Part shown: piece after piece, positions 6,298-11,260 of the stretch
Position numbering within the stretch: the stretch's first letter is position 1
Layout of the letters: each line of letters opens with the position of its first letter
Notes under the pieces: generated by a model
Databases searched by the model: none
Told to the model about the DNA's origin: nothing
Seen by the model: only the letters and a program-made list of their open reading frames with translations
Origin: Thermohalobaculum sp039026295
Lineage (GTDB): Bacteria; Pseudomonadota; Alphaproteobacteria; Rhodobacterales; Rhodobacteraceae
NCBI GenBank assembly: GCA_039026295.1
Contig: JBCCMP010000123.1
Span: 1 to 12,052 of the forward strand
Length of the DNA stretch: 12,052 nt
Direction: 5' to 3'
Translations under genes and position numbers: made by a program

Positions 6298-6960
6298 TTA
6301 GGCTCGCCGGAAGACGAGCAACCGATTGTTCGCGGGCATCGGCAGCAGTTCGGGTGGGCCAAAGCCGCCCGCGGCGGCGCGTTCCGCAACGTCTCCGGCA
6401 TCGCGGATGCCCCATGCAGGGTCATCAGCGCGAAGTTTGGCATCGAAGGCTGCGTTGCCGTCGCCGGTGTGCTGCCCGTTCTCTTTGAACGGACCGTAGA
6501 ACATCAAAAGGCCGCCCGGCACCAGGTTAGCGGCTGCGCCGCGCACGATCCCCTCTGTCACCGGCCAAGGGCTGATGTGGATCACATTGGAGGAGATCAC
6601 GGCGGTGAGCGGTTCGATCTCGGGCCATGCCTCCGCCGCGTCCAGCCACATGGGCTGCAACAGGTTAGGCATTTGCGCATGCCGAACCCAGGCCGCCGCG
6701 CTTTCCAGGTGCACCTCGAACGGATCAGATGGCAGCCAGTCCAGATCGGGAAACATCTCCGCCATCGCCGCCGCGTGCTGACCCGTTCCGCATCCGACAT
6801 CCAGAACCAGACCGCGCCTGTCTCGCAACAGAGGTGTCAGAGCTTCAATTAAAGGAGCGGTGTTGCGAGAGGCGGAGGCCGCGACAAGCCGACCATCGGG
6901 GAAGCTGTCCTCCAGCCCCGGTGTGCACCGAAGCTGGGGCGTTTCAGGCCGTTCCGCCAT
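6298..6960 (-). CDS. DUF938 family class I SAM-dependent methyltransferase
   Basis: The 220-residue product has a methyltransferase motif I, VLDVGCGTGQHA (52-63), preceded by the DUF938 signature RLVAASASRNTAPLIEAL (24-41). The acidic motif II region follows (DLDWLPSDP, 72-80), and then the family-specific GPFKENGQHTGDGNAAFD and DPAWGIRD. The substrate of DUF938 enzymes is not established; the SAM-binding fold is clear. The ATG at 6960 begins 18 bases after the infC stop on the same strand, so the two are probably cotranscribed although no strong Shine-Dalgarno precedes it. This means infC is here followed by a methyltransferase and not by rpmI-rplT. Confidence 0.9.
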   Translation of the reverse strand: MAERPETPQLRCTPGLEDSFPDGRLVAASASRNTAPLIEALTPLLRDRRGLVLDVGCGTGQHAAAMAEMFPDLDWLPSDPFEVHLESAAAWVRHAQMPNLLQPMWLDAAEAWPEIEPLTAVISSNVIHISPWPVTEGIVRGAAANLVPGGLLMFYGPFKENGQHTGDGNAAFDAKLRADDPAWGIRDAGDVAERAAAGGFGPPELLPMPANNRLLVFRRA

Positions 6961-6978
6961 GGCTCAGATGCGCACGCT

Positions 6979-7524
6979 TCAGGTTTTGACCGGTGCCGCC
7001 ACCATGATCATCTGGCGGCCTTCCATCTTGGGCATGGCCTCGATCTTGCCCAGGCCCTCGATATCGTCGGCGATCTTGTGCAACAGATCCCGGCCAAGTT
7101 CCTGGTGCGCCATCTCGCGGCCGCGGAACCGCAGCGTGACTTTCACCTTGTCGCCGCCTTCCAGAAACTTTGTCACGTTGCGCATCTTCACGTCATAGTC
7201 GTGCGTGTCGATGTTCGGCCGAAACTTGACCTCTTTGACCTCGATCACCTTCTGCTTTTTCTTCGCCTCGTTCGCCTTCTTCTGCGTCTCGTACTTGAAC
7301 TTGCCGAAATCCATGATCTTGCAGACAGGCGGGCTGGCGTTTGGCGAAATTTCCACAAGGTCCAGTCCCACGTCTTCGGCCATTTCTATGGCACGTTCGG
7401 GGCTGACGACGCCGTGATTTTCGCCTTCGTGATCGATGAGACGGATTTCCGGTACGCGGATCATCCGGTTAACGCGCGGCCCCGTATCGCGGGTCGGCGG
7501 CGCGTGGTGAGGTCTTCTGGCTAT
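6979..7524 (-). CDS. infC: translation initiation factor IF-3, apparent ATA start codon
   Basis: IF-3 binds the 30S subunit, prevents 50S joining and polices start-codon choice. The product has the IF-3 N-domain (RVPEIRLIDHEGEN), the helical lysine-rich linker (FKYETQKKANEAKKKQK) and the C-domain (VKFRPNIDTHDYDVKMRN, then VTLRFRGREMAH and MPKMEGRQM). The first ATG is at 7464, but the conserved alphaproteobacterial N-terminus continues upstream as IARRPHHAPPTRDTGPRVNR. That extension begins at ATA 7522-7524, with AAGGAG eight bases ahead and an in-frame stop (TAA, 7540-7542) just beyond; no ATG, GTG or TTG lies between. The full product would be 181 residues. E. coli infC uses AUU, another near-cognate codon, so that IF-3 represses its own synthesis; an AUA start here would work the same way. 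Confidence 0.95.
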   Translation of the reverse strand: MARRPHHAPPTRDTGPRVNRMIRVPEIRLIDHEGENHGVVSPERAIEMAEDVGLDLVEISPNASPPVCKIMDFGKFKYETQKKANEAKKKQKVIEVKEVKFRPNIDTHDYDVKMRNVTKFLEGGDKVKVTLRFRGREMAHQELGRDLLHKIADDIEGLGKIEAMPKMEGRQMIMVAAPVKT

Positions 7525-7543
7525 CGCTCGTGCTCCTTTTTAC

Positions 7544-7597
7544 GCCCCATCCAAAGGGGCAGCCATGAATGCAAATTGCGCGGAACATTGTCCGCGC
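7544..7597 (-). promoter_or_regulatory. two hairpins in the infC leader
   Basis: In the untranslated leader, GCCCC/GGGGC (7544-7548 with 7556-7560, seven-base loop) ends six bases from the AAGGAG ribosome binding site. A stronger 7-bp stem GCGCGGA/TCCGCGC (7578-7584 with 7591-7597, six-base loop) lies further upstream. Both would be in the infC mRNA if transcription starts from the promoter at 7605-7633. They could modulate infC translation together with the ATA start; no known riboswitch class is recognised. Confidence 0.4.
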
Positions 7598-7604
7598 GAG
7601 TCGC

Positions 7605-7633
7605 AATATAGCGAGTAACAGGGTTAAGGGGAA
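7605..7633 (-). promoter_or_regulatory. candidate infC promoter
   Basis: On the minus strand TATATT (-10, 7605-7610) is 17 bases downstream of TTCCCC (-35, 7628-7633). The -10 is good and the -35 weak. It would give an infC leader of about 75 bases. Confidence 0.35.
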
Positions 7634-7793
7634 GTATTTGGCCATGTGTCATCGGACCTTCACAACCCCGTAGCCAATCCTATCGGCTGTGCAATGGACG
7701 TCGTGGACATGTCTTTCGACAGTCGGATGCGCCTAGCCTTGGGACTGGTAGTAGACCTTGAAACGATTCACGGAGACGTCCTACCGCATGGAT

Positions 7794-7807
7794 TACGCAT
7801 ATGCGTA
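7794..7807. promoter_or_regulatory. perfect 14-bp palindrome, candidate operator
   Basis: TACGCATATGCGTA is identical to its reverse complement. It is the most complete of several CGCATATG-centred copies in the region upstream of the HTH protein gene and overlaps or precedes the TTGACA promoter candidate by 27 bases. A dimeric HTH repressor binding here would be a normal autoregulatory arrangement. Confidence 0.5.
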
Positions 7808-7833
7808 TTTTATCGCGCAAATCTCACGGCATG

Positions 7834-7860
7834 TTGACACAAGACCGCAAATACGATAAT
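7834..7860 (+). promoter_or_regulatory. candidate promoter for the cassette or a leader RNA
   Basis: A consensus TTGACA (7834-7839) is followed by GATAAT (7855-7860) after 15 bases. The spacing is shorter than ideal, but both hexamers are close to consensus. It points toward the membrane-peptide gene, with about 230 bases of leader, and lies downstream of the 14-bp palindrome. Confidence 0.35.
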
Positions 7861-8098
7861 TGGGCGAGCAGGATCGCACTAGCAGCCACACTTGCAGAGT
7901 GCTAACAGTCATAAAGAATGCATATATGTGTGTTTTATTACGCATATGTCGCTTTATGGCGTTGTGCTGTCGCCTTTTTGCCTTCCTATTTCGCTCATAT
8001 GCGCAATAGACTTCTCGCAGAAGGCGAATATTGAAATCGTCCAAGCACAGGCAGCAAGTAGAAGAAAGGGCATTTTCACTGTTAGTGGGAGAAACGAT

Positions 8099-8227
8099 AT
8101 GGCGAACATTCACAGAAATGATCACGGTGGACCCAGAGGCCCTATCTGGCGGGCCCTGAGTTGGGCAGTTGCAATCGTCTCGCTGCTCGCCGGCCTTGTG
8201 GTTCTCTTCGACGCAGTCTTTGGTTGA
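8099..8227 (+). CDS. 42-residue single-pass membrane peptide
   Basis: A short frame starts at the ATG 8099-8101 with GGGAG eight bases upstream and ends at TGA 8225-8227. The peptide has a polar, basic N-terminal segment of about 16 residues (MANIHRNDHGGPRGPI) and then one hydrophobic segment (about 17-37) ending FDAVFG. It stops 28 bases before the HTH-Dcd gene on the same strand, so the two are probably cotranscribed. Size and topology resemble small membrane toxins and small membrane partner proteins in general; I recognise no family. The good ribosome binding site and clean TM segment argue it is real; its function is unknown. Confidence 0.6.
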   Translation: MANIHRNDHGGPRGPIWRALSWAVAIVSLLAGLVVLFDAVFG

Positions 8228-8255
8228 ACGCCGTTGGGTTGTGGGGGAGAACGCG

Positions 8256-9104
8256 ATGTCTGACAGAACAGCAAGTGCCGATCAGCAAAAGATGGTTGGC
8301 CAATACTTTTTGGCCAACTTGGCGGAGGCTGGACTCAATCAGACCGAGTTTGCGCTTGAACGAAACCTCCAGCGGCACACGGTCAACAACCTTGCACGCG
8401 GCAAGAAGCGCGTAGATGCGAGCTTGGCGCGCGTCCTCGCACGGTGTTTTGAAAAGGACGAGCGATACTGGCTGGACCTGCAGCGTGAAGCTGACCTCGG
8501 AACACTTAAGCCGCCACTTGCCGATCGGGGAGCCTTGGACTCTTTATCGGTTGTAGCTGCTGGCGTTCTGAATGACTTGGACACCGAAACTATGGTTGAG
8601 CAGGCTGGCTTGATCGGTGAGGGTTGGGACCCGGCGCGCCTGCGGGGGGCGAGTTATGATTGTCAGGCGGGTCACTTCCACAGGTCGGGACGTTGGGCAA
8701 CGATCGACTCGGAACGGGGTTTAGAATTTGGTGCTGGCGAACGTCTGACGGTGCGAACTCAAGAATACTTCAGCCTTCCGCCCAACATTTCAGGCAACTT
8801 CGGATCAACGGGCGAGATCGTAAAACGGGGATTTACCGTTAATTGTGGCCACTTTATCCATCCCGGATTCCATGGTCGGCTGACAGTCGAGATGTGGAAC
8901 CACAGGGACAGTCCGGCGACTTTACAGATTAGTGACCGCTTCTTGAGCGTACGCTTTCTGACTATGACAGGGCCAGCATCAAAGGCCTACTCCGACGCTT
9001 CCATTGATGAGGAGGAAATCGAGAAACAAGCGAGGATTCGAGAGTTGGAAGAGGAATTGGCAGCGTTAAAAGCAGCCGGTCCCGACAAGGCGGACCTGCC
9101 CTGA
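8256..9104 (+). CDS. HigA-like HTH protein fused to a dCTP-deaminase/dUTPase-like domain, with C-terminal coiled coil
   Basis: The 282-residue product starts at ATG 8256, six bases after GGGGGAG. Residues 12-80 form an XRE/HigA-like helix-turn-helix (LNQTEFALERNLQRHTVNNL, then ARGKKRVDASLARVLARCF and YWLDLQREADL). Residues about 118-237 resemble dCTP deaminase: GWDPARLRGASYDCQAG, FGAGERLTVRTQEYFSLPP, then FIHPGFHGRLTVEMWN. By hand alignment to E. coli Dcd, the catalytic Glu138 position is kept (Glu212). The SSxAR signature is replaced (GEIVK, so Ser111 becomes Gly and Arg115 becomes Lys), and the IDPG Asp is His. The domain may bind nucleotides without deaminating them. Residues about 250-275 are a charged coiled coil (EEIEKQARIRELEEELAAL). 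It is probably a regulator or antitoxin that senses nucleotides; this role is inferred. Confidence 0.85.
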   Translation: MSDRTASADQQKMVGQYFLANLAEAGLNQTEFALERNLQRHTVNNLARGKKRVDASLARVLARCFEKDERYWLDLQREADLGTLKPPLADRGALDSLSVVAAGVLNDLDTETMVEQAGLIGEGWDPARLRGASYDCQAGHFHRSGRWATIDSERGLEFGAGERLTVRTQEYFSLPPNISGNFGSTGEIVKRGFTVNCGHFIHPGFHGRLTVEMWNHRDSPATLQISDRFLSVRFLTMTGPASKAYSDASIDEEEIEKQARIRELEEELAALKAAGPDKADLP

Positions 9105-9107
9105 TGC

Positions 9108-9962
9108 TCAATCCAAATCAAAATTCGGGTCTGCCGCGTTGTCCGGTGCAAGCAGGACAACCGTTGGGCGGGACGGCAGGCTGTCGAAGGCCAGCGTGAT
9201 CGACCGGCCCGCCGGGCCTTGAATGGCGAATTCGTCGGACATTCCGGTCAGGAAGGTCTGCAGCGTGCCATATCCAAAATAGTGCATGGGCAGGACGACC
9301 CTGGCGCGAAAGCGTTTCAGGATGCCGATCATGTCCGGCAGATTGAGCGTCATACTGCCATCGACCGGTGCCATCACCACATCGAGGCGACCGATCTTGG
9401 CGAACTGTTCTTCATCCGGGACATGGTGCAGGTGTCCGAGGTGGCCGATGCAAAGGTCAGCGACCTCGAATATGAAGATGGAATTGCCGTCTTCCTCCGG
9501 TGCACCCCAGCCGCGAATGTCGGTGGTGACGTTGCGCACGATGACGTCGCGAACCTTCAGTTTGTACGATGCCGGACCTTTGCCATCGTGGTTCCAGCCG
9601 CGCAGGACGTAGGGGATCGCCGGGTCGGGGTTCGGGTCCCAATGGGTGATGTGCGCGTGGTTCATGGTGACCACGTCCGGGCTGATCGGCCCGTTATCAT
9701 CGCGCCCGGCGGTGCCGAAGTAGTCGGTGACCAGCGTCACGCCCTCGACCGTTTCGATCCGGAAGGCCGAATGGGCGACGTAGGTGATCTTCACCTCCTG
9801 CGAAACCGAGGCGACCGCGCCGAGATTGGCGTACTGCACGCCGGGCATGGTGCGGCGCAGATCCTCGACAAAGGCGTAGCAGGAACTGGCAAGTGCCGGG
9901 ACTGGCGCGCTCAGTGCGATCAGTGTCAGGCAGGCGGCAAGGATACGCGGGATCGTTCTCAT
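9108..9962 (-). CDS. secreted metallo-beta-lactamase-fold hydrolase (UlaG-like)
   Basis: The 284-residue product has a signal peptide with likely cleavage after VPALA (about residue 25). The mature part follows the UlaG-like MBL order: ITYVAHSAFRIETVEGVTLVTDYFG (59-83, with Asp80), then HAHITH (102-107), GHLGHLHH (173-180), APVDGSMTL (198-206) and LPMHYFG (224-230). The first metal motif is normally HxHxDH; here Asp is replaced by Thr (H-A-H-I-T-H), so the second zinc site may be changed, while His102, His104, His107, His177 and His227 remain as possible ligands. A periplasmic location is unusual for the UlaG-like group. The ATG at 9962 has GGGAG eight bases upstream. Its stop is only three bases from that of the HTH-Dcd gene, with no terminator between the convergent pair. 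The substrate is unknown. Confidence 0.87.
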   Translation of the reverse strand: MRTIPRILAACLTLIALSAPVPALASSCYAFVEDLRRTMPGVQYANLGAVASVSQEVKITYVAHSAFRIETVEGVTLVTDYFGTAGRDDNGPISPDVVTMNHAHITHWDPNPDPAIPYVLRGWNHDGKGPASYKLKVRDVIVRNVTTDIRGWGAPEEDGNSIFIFEVADLCIGHLGHLHHVPDEEQFAKIGRLDVVMAPVDGSMTLNLPDMIGILKRFRARVVLPMHYFGYGTLQTFLTGMSDEFAIQGPAGRSITLAFDSLPSRPTVVLLAPDNAADPNFDLD

Positions 9963-9989
9963 CGGGCTTCTCCCTGTTCATGAGAGCGA

Positions 9990-10007
9990 ACGCTGCAACC
10001 GCAGCGT
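9990..10007. repeat. perfect hairpin, 7-bp stem with tetraloop
   Basis: ACGCTGC (9990-9996) pairs fully with GCAGCGT (10001-10007) around AACC (GGTT on the minus strand). It lies 28 bases upstream of the MBL-fold start and 104 bases downstream of the transferase stop. There is no T run, so it is not a classical terminator. Confidence 0.45.
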
Positions 10008-10009
10008 CC

Positions 10010-10043
10010 CCCTCACCCAGACCCTGTCCCAGGTGGGAGAGGG
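10010..10043. repeat. C/G-rich palindromic intergenic element (REP-like)
   Basis: CCCTC-a-CCCA (10010-10019) pairs with TGGG-a-GAGGG (10034-10043), nine pairs with one A-A mismatch and a 14-base loop. It sits next to the ACGCTGC hairpin in the spacer between two minus-strand genes. Such CCCTC/GAGGG palindromes are common as dispersed intergenic elements in proteobacteria, but only one copy is visible here. Confidence 0.4.
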
Positions 10044-10110
10044 ACGCCAGTGACCACGCAATGCACACGGGCCACCGCAGAGATTGAGGCTAGCACGAAT
10101 CGGGCGGAAA

Positions 10111-11031
10111 TCAGCGCCCGAACCAGGTTCCGCACAGGGTTTTTACCTCGGCCCCCGTGCCGAGTTTGAACCGGGCGATCCCGGGCACGTCCTGGGTGTT
10201 GAGACCGCCGAGGTCCAGTTCCCGCACCCCCGCCTTGCGCAGCTTGCCCAGGGCTTTCCAGAGGATCAGGTTGTTGGCCGACGATTTCTTTCCAGCCTCC
10301 GACGACCAGCCGATGTGATAGGTGGCGCGGTCGCCATGGATCAGGAAAAGCATAGCGGCAATGGTCTCTGACCCCTGGGTTGCCGTAAGCACGCGAAGAT
10401 CGCCGCCTGCCTGCTGCCACGCTGGCACAAGCGCCGGTGGAAGGGCTGCATACCGGCGGGCGCGCTGCTGCTTGGCTTCCTGCTCCAGCAGCCAGAGATA
10501 GCGTTCAGGCCGCCGGTCCGCCCGCGTGATCATCAGCCCGGCCTTCTCTGCCGCAACCAGACGGTTCCGCCATTTCTGATGCAGGGCGGCGCGCAGGCGA
10601 TCCGTCGGCTCGGCCAGATCCAGAACAGCCGTTGTATAAGGGGTCATCACCCGTCTGAGACGGGCACGGCGCAGATGGGTCGCCTCGTTCTCTGGCGCGT
10701 CCGGAGTGACAAAGAATCCCCGAGTCCAGGGCAGCGGCAGGGACCGGGTAATCGCACGAAATGCGTCGCGGCGTTCTTCACCTGTCGTGTCTCCGACCCA
10801 GATCGGGCCGCGCGTGCAGACCGCGGCGTGGAGGTACCCAAAGAAGCTGCGATGCACAGCCTGTGCCAGCGCGATGCGGCGGCCGCCGGACCATACCTCC
10901 GCCCGTAGGACCTTGCTTCCAAGTGCAGCACAGGCCGCGCCATAGGCCCAGGACTGCTGCAGCGGCGCCCGCGCATGACGGGTCCAGTCGCGTTCGCTGA
11001 TCTGATCCCAGACGACTTCCATGGCCGCCAT
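10111..11031 (-). CDS. FemAB/GNAT-like acyltransferase
   Basis: The 306-residue product resembles the FemAB-like/GNAT-fold group that includes lipid II glycyl-transferases and acyl-CoA-dependent transferases. Visible family features are LQQSWAYGAACAALG near the N-terminus (24-38), the central LHQKWRNRLVAAEKAGL segment, IAAMLFLIHGDRATYHIGWSS, and the C-terminal ELDLGGLNTQDVPGIARFKLG followed by GTW. The last of these is typical of the second GNAT-like domain. No membrane segment or signal peptide is seen, so it is cytoplasmic. The aminoacyl or acyl donor and acceptor cannot be decided from sequence. The start could be 11031 or the ATG at 11022; neither has a strong Shine-Dalgarno. It is divergent from a small membrane protein with a short spacer. 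Confidence 0.82.
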   Translation of the reverse strand: MAAMEVVWDQISERDWTRHARAPLQQSWAYGAACAALGSKVLRAEVWSGGRRIALAQAVHRSFFGYLHAAVCTRGPIWVGDTTGEERRDAFRAITRSLPLPWTRGFFVTPDAPENEATHLRRARLRRVMTPYTTAVLDLAEPTDRLRAALHQKWRNRLVAAEKAGLMITRADRRPERYLWLLEQEAKQQRARRYAALPPALVPAWQQAGGDLRVLTATQGSETIAAMLFLIHGDRATYHIGWSSEAGKKSSANNLILWKALGKLRKAGVRELDLGGLNTQDVPGIARFKLGTGAEVKTLCGTWFGR

Positions 11032-11046
11032 TAACCCGATCGCAAC

Positions 11047-11061
11047 CTAACGGATGGTTAA
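11047..11061. promoter_or_regulatory. near-match CtrA-type site (CTAA-N7-TTAA)
   Basis: CTAACGGATGGTTAA differs from TTAA-N7-TTAA at one position. It lies in the spacer between the FemAB-like gene and the small membrane protein. It overlaps the ATG at 11054 and ends just before the ATG at 11069, which would favour the shorter form if the site is used. A single degenerate match of this length can arise by chance. Confidence 0.25.
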
Positions 11062-11068
11062 TCAAATC

Positions 11069-11254
11069 ATGACCAAGCGATCCGTGATGGGGGTCTCCGT
11101 TGGCGCACCCAGGGTCACCCCCGGGGCCATCTGGATTGCGCTGCGTTATGTCGGGTTTCCGCTGTTGGCGGCGTTGGTGGCCTTCGATGTCCTGGTCTGG
11201 CTGGTCATCGACGCGGCGTGGGGCATCTGCGTCGGGCTTTGGTGCTGGCTATAG
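11069..11254 (+). CDS. small hydrophobic membrane protein of unknown function
   Basis: The product is 61 residues from the ATG at 11069 or 66 from the ATG at 11054; neither has a clear ribosome binding site. The N-terminal part is polar (MTKRSVMGVSVGAPRVTPG). The rest is almost wholly hydrophobic and forms one or two membrane segments (IWIALRYVGFPLLAALVAF, then DVLVWLVIDAAWGICVGLW). The frame ends six bases before the sodium-channel stop codon on the other strand, a tight convergent junction that supports its being real. I recognise no family. Confidence 0.55.
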   Translation: MTKRSVMGVSVGAPRVTPGAIWIALRYVGFPLLAALVAFDVLVWLVIDAAWGICVGLWCWL

Positions 11255-11260
11255 TGCGCC

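Larger units (their letters stand above)
7792..8007. repeat. dispersed short repeat ATT(A/G)CGCATATG, three copies
   Basis: ATTACGCATATG occurs identically at 7792-7803 and 7937-7948 on the + strand. A third copy with one change (ATTGCGCATATG) is on the minus strand at 7996-8007. A looser relative, GCATATATGTG, lies at about 7920-7930. The spacing is irregular, so this is a set of binding sites more than a CRISPR-like or tandem array. Confidence 0.5.
7634..8098. other. A+T-richer non-coding control region upstream of the membrane peptide / HTH-Dcd cassette
   Basis: About 465 bases with no supported gene; frames open here look random and lack ribosome binding sites. The stretch from about 7790 is visibly richer in A+T than the surrounding genome. 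It contains repeated CGCATATG motifs, a TTGACA-containing promoter candidate (7834-7860), a hairpin GCACT/AGTGC (7876-7902), and a weak terminator-like GGCG/CGCC stem followed by TTTTT (7958-7979). This is the likely control region of the downstream cassette. Confidence 0.5.

Noticed and set aside
7078..7611. Plus-strand 177-residue frame opposite infC
   Set aside because: It is an antisense shadow of infC, made of Leu/Phe-rich repeats arising from the Lys-rich IF-3 linker.
7792..8007. CRISPR array
   Set aside because: The repeats are only 12 bases, irregularly spaced and in both orientations.
7793..8125. 110-residue minus-strand frame in the cassette control region
   Set aside because: The translation is cysteine-rich and patternless, with no ribosome binding site, and it covers the operator-like repeats.
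8256..9104. Naming the HTH-Dcd protein as AvcD or a proven defence gene
   Set aside because: AvcD lacks a HigA-like N-terminus and the catalytic signature differs, so only a distant fold-level relation can be claimed.
9219..9983. Plus-strand 254-residue frame opposite the MBL-fold gene
   Set aside because: It is an antisense shadow; the minus-strand frame has a signal peptide, metal motifs and a ribosome binding site.
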